Of a stretch of DNA of 64,000 nucleotides, positions 1 to 8,553 are shown one piece after another. Origin of the DNA: Pseudomonas sp. Choline-02u-1 (lineage in GTDB: Bacteria; Pseudomonadota; Gammaproteobacteria; Pseudomonadales; Pseudomonadaceae); the NCBI RefSeq assembly GCF_002836515.1, contig NZ_PJBC01000066.1:124001-188000 (forward strand), read 5' to 3'. The notes below the pieces were generated by a model. The model searched no databases, was not told the DNA's origin, and was given only the letters and a program-made list of their open reading frames with translations. The translations under genes were made by a program, and so were the position numbers. Every line of letters starts with the position of its first letter. The first letter of the stretch is position 1.

Positions 1-486
1 TCGCAAGCCTTGATCGCTTTCGGTCGCGGCGAGTGGCTTGGCGTCGGCCTGGGCAACAGCGTGCAGAAACAGTTCTACCTGCCGGAAGCGCATACCGACT
101 TCGTGTTCTCGGTACTTGCTGAAGAACTTGGCGCGGTCGGTTCGCTGTGCACCGTCGCGCTGTTCGTGTTCGTGTGTATTCGCGGCATGTACATCGGCCT
201 GTGGGCGGAGAAGGCCAAGCAGTTCTTCGCCGCTTACGTGGCTTATGGCTTGTCGTTCCTGTGGATTGGACAGTTCCTGATCAACATCGGTGTGAACGTC
301 GGCCTGCTGCCAACCAAGGGTCTGACCCTGCCGTTCCTCAGTTACGGCGGCAGCTCGCTGGTGATCTGCTGCGCCTGTCTGGGTCTGTTGCTGCGCATCG
401 AGTGGGAGAGTCGAACCCACCTGGGCAGCGAAGAGATGGAATTCCAGGAGAGCGACTTCGCTGAGGAGCCGACTCATGGGCGCTAA
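1..486 (+). CDS. ftsW: FtsW, lipid II polymerase of the divisome (C-terminal part)
   Basis: The frame is open from the first base, so the 5' part lies outside the window; about 161 C-terminal codons are present. FtsW is the SEDS-family peptidoglycan glycosyltransferase of the septum, an inner-membrane protein with about ten membrane segments. The visible part has the SEDS signature PEAHTDFVFSVLAEELG near residue 25 of the fragment, several hydrophobic helices, and the conserved LPFLSYGGSSL loop near the end, followed by an acidic cytoplasmic tail. Its stop lies 11 bases inside murG, so the two are translationally coupled. Gene order identifies it as FtsW rather than the elongation paralogue RodA. 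Confidence 0.93.
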   Translation, partial: SQALIAFGRGEWLGVGLGNSVQKQFYLPEAHTDFVFSVLAEELGAVGSLCTVALFVFVCIRGMYIGLWAEKAKQFFAAYVAYGLSFLWIGQFLINIGVNVGLLPTKGLTLPFLSYGGSSLVICCACLGLLLRIEWESRTHLGSEEMEFQESDFAEEPTHGR

Positions 487-1546
487 CGTATTGATCATGG
501 CCGGCGGTACCGGTGGTCATGTGTTCCCGGCGCTGGCCTGTGCCCGCGAATTCCAGGCACGCGGCTACACCGTGCACTGGCTTGGCACGCCGCGCGGCAT
601 CGAAAACGAACTGGTCCCGGCGGCAGGTCTTGAATTGCACCGGATCAACGCCAGCGGCCTGCGTGGCAAGGGCAAGCTGTCGCTGCTCAAGGCGCCGCTG
701 ATGTTGCTGAAATCGGTTTGGCAGGCGCGGGCGATCATGCGCCGCCTGAAGCCGGTGTGTGTAGTCGGCTTTGGCGGTTATGTGACTGGCCCGGGCGGCC
801 TTGCCGCGAAACTGGCCGGCGTGCCGGTGATCGTTCACGAGCAGAACGCTGTCGCCGGGACCGCCAATCGGTTGCTGGTGCCGTTCGCCGCCCGAGTGTG
901 TGAAGCGTTCCCCGACACCTTTACTCTGTCGGACAGCCGCCGTACCACCGGTAATCCGGTGCGCAGCGAGCTGTTCCTCGAAACATCGCGACCGGCGCTG
1001 GCCGGCCGCAAAGCGCGTTTGCTGATCCTTGGCGGTAGCCTGGGCGCAGAACCGTTGAATAAATTACTGCCTGAAGCCCTGGCCCAAGTCGCTGCCGATT
1101 TGCGCCCGGATGTGTTTCATCAGGCCGGCAAGAATCACGATGAAGTGACTGCCGAGCGTTACCGCGCCGCAGGCGTGGAAGCGCAGGTGCAGCCGTTCAT
1201 CAAAGACATGGCCCAAGCCTATGGCTGGGCTGACCTGGTGGTGTGCCGCGCCGGCGCGCTGACCATCAGTGAGCTGGCGGCCGCCGGTCTGCCCTCGATG
1301 CTGGTGCCTTTGCCCCACGCGATCGACGATCACCAGACCCGCAACGCCGATTATTTGGCCCGCGAAGGCGCTGCCTTCCTGATGCCGCAAAGAACGACTG
1401 GTGCCGCGGACCTTGCCGCGCGCCTGACAGAGGTCTTGATGCAACCGCAACGACTCGAAGCAATGGCCCAAGCGGCCCGCCGACTGGCCAAACCCGATGC
1501 CACCCGTAGCGTGGTCGATACCTGTCTGGAGGTGGCCCATGGTTGA
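476..1546 (+). CDS. murG: MurG, lipid II-forming GlcNAc transferase
   Basis: UDP-N-acetylglucosamine--undecaprenyl-pyrophosphoryl-MurNAc-pentapeptide GlcNAc transferase; it converts lipid I to lipid II on the cytoplasmic face of the inner membrane. The 356 residues are the usual length. The N-terminal glycine-rich loop AGGTGGHVFPALA (residues 9-21) and the second-domain motif GGSLGAEPLN are those of the GT28 family, and the nucleotide-sugar site CRAGALTISELAAAGLPS lies in the C-terminal domain. The ATG overlaps the end of ftsW and the stop overlaps murC by 8 bases, as expected in a compact dcw operon. Confidence 0.97.
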   Translation: MGANVLIMAGGTGGHVFPALACAREFQARGYTVHWLGTPRGIENELVPAAGLELHRINASGLRGKGKLSLLKAPLMLLKSVWQARAIMRRLKPVCVVGFGGYVTGPGGLAAKLAGVPVIVHEQNAVAGTANRLLVPFAARVCEAFPDTFTLSDSRRTTGNPVRSELFLETSRPALAGRKARLLILGGSLGAEPLNKLLPEALAQVAADLRPDVFHQAGKNHDEVTAERYRAAGVEAQVQPFIKDMAQAYGWADLVVCRAGALTISELAAAGLPSMLVPLPHAIDDHQTRNADYLAREGAAFLMPQRTTGAADLAARLTEVLMQPQRLEAMAQAARRLAKPDATRSVVDTCLEVAHG

Positions 1547-2999
1547 GAATCAGAAAGCCATGCCACAACCGGAAATGCGCCGTATCCGTCGCATCCACTT
1601 CGTCGGTATCGGCGGCGTGGGCATGTGCGGTATCGCTGAAGTGTTGTTGAACCTGGGCTATCAAGTCTCCGGTTCCGACCTGAAAGCGTCGCCGGTCACC
1701 GAGCGCCTGGAATCGTTTGGCGCGCAGATCTTCATCGGTCACCGTGCCGAGAACGCCGCTACCGCCGACGTACTGGTGGTGTCGAGCGCTGTGAATACCT
1801 CCAACCCGGAAGTCGCGACTGCGCTTGAGCGCCGCATTCCGGTGGTACCGCGTGCGGAAATGCTCGCCGAACTGATGCGCTATCGCCACGGCATCGCCGT
1901 CGCCGGTACGCACGGCAAAACCACGACGACCAGCCTGATCGCTTCGGTGTTCGCTGCCGGTGGCCTCGATCCGACCTTCGTGATCGGTGGCCGGTTGAAT
2001 GCGGCGGGTACCAATGCCCAGCTCGGCACCAGCCGTTACCTGATCGCCGAAGCCGACGAGAGCGATGCGAGCTTCCTGCACCTGCAACCGTTGGTGGCCG
2101 TGGTCACCAATATCGACGCCGACCACATGGCGACCTACGATGGCGACTTCAACAAACTGAAGAAAACCTTCGTTGAATTCCTGCACAACCTGCCGTTCTA
2201 CGGGCTGGCGGTGATGTGCCTGGACGATCCGGTGGTGCGCGAAATCCTCCCGCTGGTCAAACGTCCGACCGTGACCTACGGCTTCAGCGAAGACGCTGAC
2301 GTGCGCGCAATCAATGTGCGCCAGCAGGGCATGCAGACCTTCTTCACCGTGCTGCGCCCGGATCGCGAGCCGCTGGACGTGTCGGTGAACATGCCCGGCA
2401 ATCACAACGTGCTCAACTCGCTGGCGACCATCTGCATCGCCACCGACGAAGGCGTCAGCGATGAAGCCATCGTGCAGGGCCTTTCGGGTTTCCAGGGCGT
2501 TGGTCGGCGCTTCCAGGTCTACGGCGAACTGCCGGTGGAGGGCGGCAACGTGATGCTGGTCGACGACTACGGCCATCACCCGACCGAAGTCGCGGCGGTG
2601 ATCAAAGCCGTGCGCGGTGGCTGGCCGGAGCGCCGTCTGGTGATGGTCTACCAGCCACATCGCTACAGCCGCACGCGCGATCTGTACGACGACTTCGTCA
2701 ATGTACTGGCCGACGCCAACGTGCTGCTGCTGATGGAAGTGTATCCGGCCGGCGAAGAGCCGATCCCGGGCGCCGACAGCCGCAAGCTGTGCAACAGCAT
2801 CCGCCAGCGCGGCCAGCTCGACCCGATCTACATCGAGCGTGGCGTCGACCTCGCGCCGCTGGTCAAGCCGCTGCTGCGTGCCGGCGACATCCTGTTGTGC
2901 CAGGGCGCTGGTGATATCGGCGGTCTCGCGCCGAAGCTGTTGAAAAGTGAATTGTTCGCCGGCGCCGTGGCGGCGCCGGTCGAGGGGAAGTTGAAATGA
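1539..2999 (+). CDS. murC: MurC, UDP-MurNAc--L-alanine ligase
   Basis: First of the Mur amino-acid ligases: ATP-dependent addition of L-Ala to UDP-MurNAc in the cytoplasm. With the start at 1539 the protein is 486 residues and begins MVENQKAMPQ, matching my memory of pseudomonad MurC; the frame is open upstream to 1497 but that would read through murG. Visible motifs are the Rossmann-like HFVGIGGVGMCGIAE at the N terminus, the ATP loop GTHGKTTTT (about 123-131), the NIDADHM magnesium and carbamylated-lysine region, and HHPTEVAA in the C-terminal domain. The end overlaps ddlB by four bases (ATGA). Confidence 0.97.
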   Translation: MVENQKAMPQPEMRRIRRIHFVGIGGVGMCGIAEVLLNLGYQVSGSDLKASPVTERLESFGAQIFIGHRAENAATADVLVVSSAVNTSNPEVATALERRIPVVPRAEMLAELMRYRHGIAVAGTHGKTTTTSLIASVFAAGGLDPTFVIGGRLNAAGTNAQLGTSRYLIAEADESDASFLHLQPLVAVVTNIDADHMATYDGDFNKLKKTFVEFLHNLPFYGLAVMCLDDPVVREILPLVKRPTVTYGFSEDADVRAINVRQQGMQTFFTVLRPDREPLDVSVNMPGNHNVLNSLATICIATDEGVSDEAIVQGLSGFQGVGRRFQVYGELPVEGGNVMLVDDYGHHPTEVAAVIKAVRGGWPERRLVMVYQPHRYSRTRDLYDDFVNVLADANVLLLMEVYPAGEEPIPGADSRKLCNSIRQRGQLDPIYIERGVDLAPLVKPLLRAGDILLCQGAGDIGGLAPKLLKSELFAGAVAAPVEGKLK

Positions 3000-3970
3000 C
3001 TGCTGCCTACGCCAAGCTGTTCTCCACGATCGCGCCGAAAGACTTCGGCCGCGTCGCCGTGCTTTTTGGCGGCCTGAGTGCCGAGCGTGAGGTTTCGCTG
3101 AAATCCGGTAATGCCGTGCTCGAGGCGCTGCAAAGCGCTGGCGTCGACGCGTTCGGCATCGATGTGGGTCAAGACTTCCTGCAGCGCCTGCTCAGCGAAA
3201 AGATCGACCGTGCGTTCATCATTCTCCACGGTCGTGGCGGCGAAGACGGCAGCATGCAGGGCCTGCTCGAGTGCGCGGGCATTCCGTACACCGGCAGTGG
3301 CATTCTGGCCTCGGCACTGGCGATGGACAAACTGCGCACCAAGCAGGTCTGGCACAGCCTCGGCATTCCGACGCCGCGTCACGCCGTGCTGTGCAGCGAA
3401 GCCGATTGTATTTCGGCGGCGACGGAACTGGGCCTGCCTTTGATCGTCAAACCGGCGCATGAAGGTTCAAGTATCGGGATGGCCAAAGTGAGTTCTGCGT
3501 CCGAGTTGATCGACGCATGGAAAGCGGCCAGTACCTACGATTCACAAGTGTTGGTCGAGCAATGGATTCAAGGTCCGGAGTTCACCATCGCCACTCTGCG
3601 TGACCAGGTGTTGCCTCCTATCGCCCTGGGTACACCGCACACGTTCTACGACTACGACGCCAAGTACATCGCCAATGATACCCAGTACCGCATTCCGTGC
3701 GGGCTGGATGCCGCCAAAGAACAGGAACTCATGGATCTCACGGCCAAGGCCTGTGAGGCGCTGGGTATTGCCGGTTGGGGCCGGGCGGACGTGATGCAGG
3801 ACGCCGACGGGCAGTTCTGGTTCCTCGAAGTGAATACCGCACCGGGCATGACCGATCACAGTCTGGTGCCGATGGCGGCGCGTGCTGCCGGTCTGGATTT
3901 CCAGCAACTGGTACTGGCCATTCTGGCCGCCAGCGTTGAAGACGCTGGCAATAAAGAGGCGCGAGGTTAA
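2996..3970 (+). CDS. ddlB: DdlB, D-alanine--D-alanine ligase
   Basis: Makes the D-Ala-D-Ala dipeptide that MurF attaches to UDP-MurNAc-tripeptide. At 324 residues it is slightly longer than E. coli DdlB because of a short N-terminal extension before the VAVLFGGLSAEREVSLKSG motif. The ATP-grasp signature is present: KPAHEGSSIGMAKV (ATP binding), VEQWIQGPEFTIA, and the magnesium-binding FLEVNTAPGMTDHSLVP near the C terminus. The start codon overlaps the murC stop as ATGA. Position between murC and ftsQ in the dcw cluster argues for ddlB rather than the unlinked paralogue DdlA. Confidence 0.96.
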   Translation: MTAAYAKLFSTIAPKDFGRVAVLFGGLSAEREVSLKSGNAVLEALQSAGVDAFGIDVGQDFLQRLLSEKIDRAFIILHGRGGEDGSMQGLLECAGIPYTGSGILASALAMDKLRTKQVWHSLGIPTPRHAVLCSEADCISAATELGLPLIVKPAHEGSSIGMAKVSSASELIDAWKAASTYDSQVLVEQWIQGPEFTIATLRDQVLPPIALGTPHTFYDYDAKYIANDTQYRIPCGLDAAKEQELMDLTAKACEALGIAGWGRADVMQDADGQFWFLEVNTAPGMTDHSLVPMAARAAGLDFQQLVLAILAASVEDAGNKEARG

Positions 3971-3974
3971 GACC

Positions 3975-4841
3975 ATGCAAGGCGCTCATCTGCGACATCA
4001 GCCCCCCGCACCCGGCCGCAAGCCGGTGCCGCGTGGCGCCAGCCGAATGGTGGCGAAAGAGCCGATGTCCGCGCGCCTGCCGAAAGCCAATTTCGGCTTT
4101 TTGAAAAGTCTGTTCTGGCCGGTGCTGCTGGTGGCGCTGGGCTTTGGCACCTACGAAGGCGCGCAGCGTCTGCTGCCGTACGCCGACCGGCCGATCAGCA
4201 AGGTCGCGGTGCAGGGCGACCTGAGTTACATCAGCCAGCAGGCGGTGCAGCAGCGAATCGCGCCGTTCGTGGCGTCGAGCTTCTTCACCATCGACCTCGC
4301 CGGCATGCGCAAAGAGCTGGAACAGATGCCATGGATCGCTCATGCCGAAGTGCGCCGGGTGTGGCCGGACCAGGTGGTGATCCGCCTCGAAGAGCAATTG
4401 CCGGTGGCCCGATGGGGCGACGAGTCGCTGCTGAACAATCAGGGTCAGGCATTTACCCCCAGAGAGCTGGCGAACTACGAACACCTGCCGCAGCTGTTCG
4501 GCCCACAACGGGCTCAGCAGCAGGTGATGCAGCAGTATCAGGTGCTGAGCCAACTGCTGCGGCCGCTGGGTTTTTCGATTGCACGCCTGGAATTGCGTGA
4601 ACGCGGCAGCTGGTTCCTGACCACCGGTGCCGGCAGTTCCGGCCCCGGCATCGAGTTGCTGCTGGGACGCGGCAACCTGGTGGAAAAGATGCGCCGCTTC
4701 ATCGCCATCTATGACAAGACGCTGAAAGAGCAGATTACGAACATTGCGCGCATCGATCTGCGCTACGCCAACGGCCTCGCTGTTGGCTGGCGGGAACCCG
4801 TAGCGCCGACGACAGCCCAACCCGCTGTCGCAAAGAATTAA
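3975..4841 (+). CDS. ftsQ: FtsQ, divisome bitopic membrane protein
   Basis: Scaffold that links early and late divisome proteins and binds FtsB/FtsL. I chose the ATG at 3975, four bases after the ddlB stop, giving 288 residues; the open frame extends to 3882 but only inside ddlB. The protein has a proline- and arginine-rich cytoplasmic tail, one membrane segment (FWPVLLVALGFGTY, about 46-59), then a periplasmic POTRA domain starting ISKVAVQGDLSYIS and the conserved MPWIAHAEVRRVWPDQVVI stretch, which carries the FtsQ-type beta strand. It lies 15 bases before ftsA. Confidence 0.95.
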   Translation: MQGAHLRHQPPAPGRKPVPRGASRMVAKEPMSARLPKANFGFLKSLFWPVLLVALGFGTYEGAQRLLPYADRPISKVAVQGDLSYISQQAVQQRIAPFVASSFFTIDLAGMRKELEQMPWIAHAEVRRVWPDQVVIRLEEQLPVARWGDESLLNNQGQAFTPRELANYEHLPQLFGPQRAQQQVMQQYQVLSQLLRPLGFSIARLELRERGSWFLTTGAGSSGPGIELLLGRGNLVEKMRRFIAIYDKTLKEQITNIARIDLRYANGLAVGWREPVAPTTAQPAVAKN

Positions 4842-4856
4842 GAAGAGGCAGGACCC

Positions 4857-6116
4857 ATGGCAAACGTGCAAAGCGGCAAAATGATCGTCGGTCTGGATAT
4901 CGGCACCTCCAAAGTGGTGGCGCTGGTAGGCGAGGTCGCGGACGACGGCCAGCTGGAAATCGTCGGGATCGGCACGCATCCGTCCCGCGGCCTGAAGAAG
5001 GGCGTGGTGGTCAACATCGAATCCACCGTGCAGTCGATCCAGCGCGCGATCGAAGAAGCCCAACTGATGGCCGGCTGCCGCATTCACTCGGCGTTCGTCG
5101 GCGTGGCCGGCAATCACATCCGCAGCCTGAATTCCCACGGCATCGTTGCGATCCGTGATCGTGAAGTCAGCTCGGCTGACCTTGAGCGTGTACTCGACGC
5201 CGCCCAGGCCGTGGCGATCCCGGCTGACCAGCGCGTGCTGCACACCCTGCCGCAGGATTACGTGATCGATAACCAGGAAGGCGTGCGCGAGCCGCTGGGC
5301 ATGTCCGGCGTGCGTCTGGAAGCCAAGGTTCACGTGGTCACCTGCGCCGTCAACGCTGCACAGAACATTGAAAAATGCGTGCGTCGCTGCGGTCTGGAAA
5401 TCGACGACATCATTCTTGAGCAACTGGCCTCGGCCTACTCGGTGCTGACCGACGACGAAAAAGAACTGGGCGTGTGTCTGGTCGACATCGGCGGCGGCAC
5501 CACCGACATCGCGATCTTCACCGAAGGCGCGATCCGTCACACCGCGGTGATCCCGATTGCCGGTGATCAGGTGACCAACGACATCGCCATGGCGTTGCGC
5601 ACCCCGACCCAGTACGCCGAAGAGATCAAGATCCGTTACGCCTGCGCCCTGGCCAAACTGGCCGGTGCCGGCGAAACCATCAAGGTGCCGAGCGTTGGCG
5701 ACCGTCCACCGCGCGAACTGTCGCGTCAGGCCCTGGCCGAAGTGGTCGAGCCGCGTTACGACGAACTGTTCACCCTGATCCAGGCCGAGCTGCGTCGCAG
5801 CGGCTACGAAGACCTGATCCCGGCGGGCATCGTGCTCACCGGTGGTACGTCGAAAATGGAAGGCGCCACTGAACTGGCCGAAGAGATCTTCCACATGCCG
5901 GTGCGCCTCGGTGTGCCGCATGGCGTGAAAGGTCTGGATGACGTGGTGCGCAACCCGATTTATTCCACTGGCGTTGGTTTGTTGATGTACGGCCTGCAGA
6001 AGCAGTCCGACGGAGTTTCGTTCTCCGGCATCGGCAGCCGCGACAGCTACAGCAGCGAAGAGCCACAGGCGCCGTTGCTGGACCGCTTGAAGAAGTGGGT
6101 TCAAGGCAATTTTTAA
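4857..6116 (+). CDS. ftsA: FtsA, actin-like Z-ring membrane anchor
   Basis: Actin-fold ATPase that tethers FtsZ to the membrane and recruits downstream division proteins. The 419 residues match the family. Visible motifs are the phosphate-1 loop IVGLDIGTSKVVALVGEV near the N terminus, the phosphate-2 motif VDIGGGTTDIAIF, the adenosine motif ILTGGTSKMEGATELAEEIF, and the C-terminal amphipathic membrane helix LLDRLKKWVQGNF. The ATG has a close AAGAGGCAGGA ribosome binding site in the 15-base gap after ftsQ. Confidence 0.97.
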   Translation: MANVQSGKMIVGLDIGTSKVVALVGEVADDGQLEIVGIGTHPSRGLKKGVVVNIESTVQSIQRAIEEAQLMAGCRIHSAFVGVAGNHIRSLNSHGIVAIRDREVSSADLERVLDAAQAVAIPADQRVLHTLPQDYVIDNQEGVREPLGMSGVRLEAKVHVVTCAVNAAQNIEKCVRRCGLEIDDIILEQLASAYSVLTDDEKELGVCLVDIGGGTTDIAIFTEGAIRHTAVIPIAGDQVTNDIAMALRTPTQYAEEIKIRYACALAKLAGAGETIKVPSVGDRPPRELSRQALAEVVEPRYDELFTLIQAELRRSGYEDLIPAGIVLTGGTSKMEGATELAEEIFHMPVRLGVPHGVKGLDDVVRNPIYSTGVGLLMYGLQKQSDGVSFSGIGSRDSYSSEEPQAPLLDRLKKWVQGNF

Positions 6117-6183
6117 AGCTTTACCGCAACACCGCTACAAACAGCAGTAGGCGAAAAAACTAGAGAATGTAAGGAGAGGGAAA

Positions 6184-7380
6184 ATGTTCGAACTCGTAGA
6201 CAACATCCCCGCAAGCCCGGTAATCAAAGTTATCGGTGTCGGCGGTGGCGGCGGCAACGCTGTCAATCACATGGTCAAGAGCAACATCGAAGGCGTTGAG
6301 TTCATCTGCGCCAACACCGATGCTCAAGCGCTGAAAAACATCGGCGCGCGGACCATCCTGCAACTGGGCACCGGCGTGACCAAAGGCCTGGGTGCCGGCG
6401 CGAATCCGGAAGTCGGCCGTCAAGCCGCTCTGGAAGACCGCGAGCGCATTGCCGAAGTGCTGCAGGGCACCAACATGGTGTTCATCACCACTGGCATGGG
6501 CGGCGGTACCGGTACCGGTGCAGCGCCGATCATTGCCGAAGTGGCCAAGGAAATGGGCATCCTGACCGTTGCGGTCGTGACCCGTCCGTTCCCGTTCGAA
6601 GGCCGCAAGCGTATGCAGATCGCCGACGAAGGCATCCGCATGCTTTCCGAAAGCGTTGACTCGCTGATCACCATTCCGAACGAAAAACTGCTGACCATCC
6701 TCGGCAAAGATGCCAGCCTGCTGTCGGCTTTCGCCAAGGCAGACGATGTACTGGCCGGTGCCGTTCGCGGTATCTCCGACATCATCAAGCGTCCGGGCAT
6801 GATCAACGTCGACTTCGCCGACGTGCGCACCGTGATGAGCGAAATGGGCATGGCAATGATGGGCACTGGCTGCGCCAGCGGTCCGAACCGTGCACGTGAA
6901 GCCACCGAAGCGGCGATCCGCAACCCGCTGCTCGAAGACGTCAACCTGCAAGGCGCGCGCGGCATTCTGGTGAACATCACCGCAGGTCCCGACCTGTCGC
7001 TGGGTGAGTACTCCGACGTCGGTTCGATCATCGAAGCCTTCGCTTCCGAGCACGCGATGGTCAAGGTCGGTACCGTTATCGATCCGGACATGCGCGACGA
7101 GCTGCACGTGACCGTGGTTGCTACCGGTCTGGGCGCGAAAATCGAGAAGCCTGTGAAGGTCATCGACAACACCGTTCACACCTCCATGGCTTCGGCGCAG
7201 GTGCAGCAACCGGCTCCGGCCCGTCAGGAGCAGCCTGCGGTGAACTACCGTGATCTGGATCGTCCGACCGTCATGCGCAACCAGGCTCAGGCCGGGGCTG
7301 CGGCTGCCGCGAAGATGAATCCGCAGGATGACCTGGACTACCTGGACATTCCGGCATTCCTGCGTCGTCAGGCCGATTGA
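6184..7380 (+). CDS. ftsZ: FtsZ, tubulin-like division GTPase
   Basis: Polymerises into the Z ring at midcell. The 398 residues are normal length. The tubulin signature GGGTGTG is at residues 106-112, the T7 synergy-loop region NVDFADVRTVM follows near residue 210, and the last 17 residues DDLDYLDIPAFLRRQAD are the conserved tail that binds FtsA, ZipA and MinC. A strong ribosome binding site (AAGGAGAGGG) precedes the ATG at a 67-base gap from ftsA, in keeping with high FtsZ expression. Confidence 0.98.
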   Translation: MFELVDNIPASPVIKVIGVGGGGGNAVNHMVKSNIEGVEFICANTDAQALKNIGARTILQLGTGVTKGLGAGANPEVGRQAALEDRERIAEVLQGTNMVFITTGMGGGTGTGAAPIIAEVAKEMGILTVAVVTRPFPFEGRKRMQIADEGIRMLSESVDSLITIPNEKLLTILGKDASLLSAFAKADDVLAGAVRGISDIIKRPGMINVDFADVRTVMSEMGMAMMGTGCASGPNRAREATEAAIRNPLLEDVNLQGARGILVNITAGPDLSLGEYSDVGSIIEAFASEHAMVKVGTVIDPDMRDELHVTVVATGLGAKIEKPVKVIDNTVHTSMASAQVQQPAPARQEQPAVNYRDLDRPTVMRNQAQAGAAAAAKMNPQDDLDYLDIPAFLRRQAD

Positions 7381-7492
7381 TGGAATGTATCAGGGCTATG
7401 AAGGTGATTGGTGTTCAGCAAAGGCATGGTCTGCTATCATCGCCAGCCTTTGTTGATACCAGTTCGCAATTTGCGCTGAAGCGGCCCAAGCC

Positions 7493-8404
7493 ATGATTAA
7501 ACAACGCACACTGAAAAATATTATCCGTGCCACAGGTGTAGGCCTGCACTCCGGTGAGAAGGTCTACCTGACCCTCAAGCCTGCGCCTGTCGACACTGGC
7601 ATTGTGTTTTGTCGCGCTGACCTCGACCCTGTGGTGCAGATTCCTGCCCGCGCGGAAAACGTCGGTGAAACCACTATGTCGACGACGCTGATCAATGGCG
7701 ACGTCAAAGTGGACACGGTAGAGCACTTGCTCTCGGCCATGGCTGGCCTGGGCATCGATAACGCCTACGTCGAGCTCTCCGCGTCCGAAGTCCCGATCAT
7801 GGATGGCAGCGCTGGACCCTTCGTATTCCTGATTCAATCGGCAGGCCTGGAAGAACAGGACGCCGCCAAGAAATTCATCCGCATCCTGCGTGAAGTGACA
7901 GTGGAAGACGGCGACAAGCGCGCCACTTTCGTGCCTTTCGAAGGGTTCAAGGTGAGCTTCGAGATCGATTTCGATCACCCGGTATTCCGGGACCGCACCC
8001 AGAGTGCAAGCGTGGATTTTTCCAGCACTTCGTTCGTAAAAGAAGTCAGCCGCGCGCGTACCTTTGGCTTCATGAGTGACATCGAGTACCTGCGCAAGCA
8101 CAACCTCGCACTCGGCGGCAGCGTGGAAAACGCGATCGTGGTCGACGCTGATGGCGTGTTGAACGAAGACGGTCTTCGTTACGAAGACGAATTCGTCAAA
8201 CACAAGATCCTCGATGCGATTGGCGACCTGTACCTGCTGGGCAATAGCCTGATTGGTGAGTTCAAAGGCTTCAAGTCCGGTCATGCACTGAACAACCAGC
8301 TGCTGCGCAAATTGATTGAGCAGACAGATGCCTGGGAAGTCGTGACGTTCGAAGACGCCAGCACCGCACCAATCTCTTACATGCGCCCGGTTGCGGCGGT
8401 GTAA
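7493..8404 (+). CDS. lpxC: LpxC, UDP-3-O-acyl-GlcNAc deacetylase
   Basis: Zinc deacetylase for the committed step of lipid A synthesis. The 303 residues begin MIKQRTLKNIIRATGVGLHS, the conserved N terminus. Zinc ligands are visible in TVEHLLSAM (His78) and in KHKILDAIGDLYLLG (His and Asp near 236-241). It is the last dcw gene; a TATCAT hexamer at 7435-7440 in the 112-base gap after ftsZ could be a -10 box, but no good -35 accompanies it, and a strong terminator follows. LpxC is normally controlled by proteolysis (FtsH), which the sequence cannot show. Confidence 0.98.
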   Translation: MIKQRTLKNIIRATGVGLHSGEKVYLTLKPAPVDTGIVFCRADLDPVVQIPARAENVGETTMSTTLINGDVKVDTVEHLLSAMAGLGIDNAYVELSASEVPIMDGSAGPFVFLIQSAGLEEQDAAKKFIRILREVTVEDGDKRATFVPFEGFKVSFEIDFDHPVFRDRTQSASVDFSSTSFVKEVSRARTFGFMSDIEYLRKHNLALGGSVENAIVVDADGVLNEDGLRYEDEFVKHKILDAIGDLYLLGNSLIGEFKGFKSGHALNNQLLRKLIEQTDAWEVVTFEDASTAPISYMRPVAAV

Positions 8405-8430
8405 GTAAAAAACCTCTCTAGTTTTTTGAA

Positions 8431-8457
8431 GGCCATCCTTGGATGGCCTTTTTTTAT
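8431..8457 (+). terminator. Rho-independent terminator after lpxC
   Basis: Eight-base stem GGCCATCC/GGATGGCC with a TT loop followed by seven T residues, 26 bases after the lpxC stop. It closes the dcw cluster. Confidence 0.9.
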
Positions 8458-8471
8458 GCCCTTTCAAAAGC

Positions 8472-8549
8472 AAAAGATCGCAGCCTTCGGCAGCTCCTAC
8501 AGGGATACCGCATTCCAGATGTAGGAGCTGCCGAAGGCTGCGATCTTTT
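8472..8549. repeat. REP palindrome pair, family A
   Basis: Two copies of an about 29-base element (GTAGGAGCTGCC...GCGATCTTTT) in inverted orientation, 8472-8501 and 8520-8549, separated by 18 bases. It sits between two converging genes. The same element recurs at four other places in the window. Confidence 0.85.
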
Positions 8550-8553
8550 GACT

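Noticed and set aside
1266..2660. Long minus-strand frame opposite murG/murC
   Set aside because: Same cause; the plus-strand genes are unmistakable and contiguous.
3738..6104. A 788-codon open frame on the minus strand opposite ddlB-ftsQ-ftsA
   Set aside because: It is a shadow frame caused by high third-position G+C of the real plus-strand genes; rich in His/Gln/Arg with no known domain.
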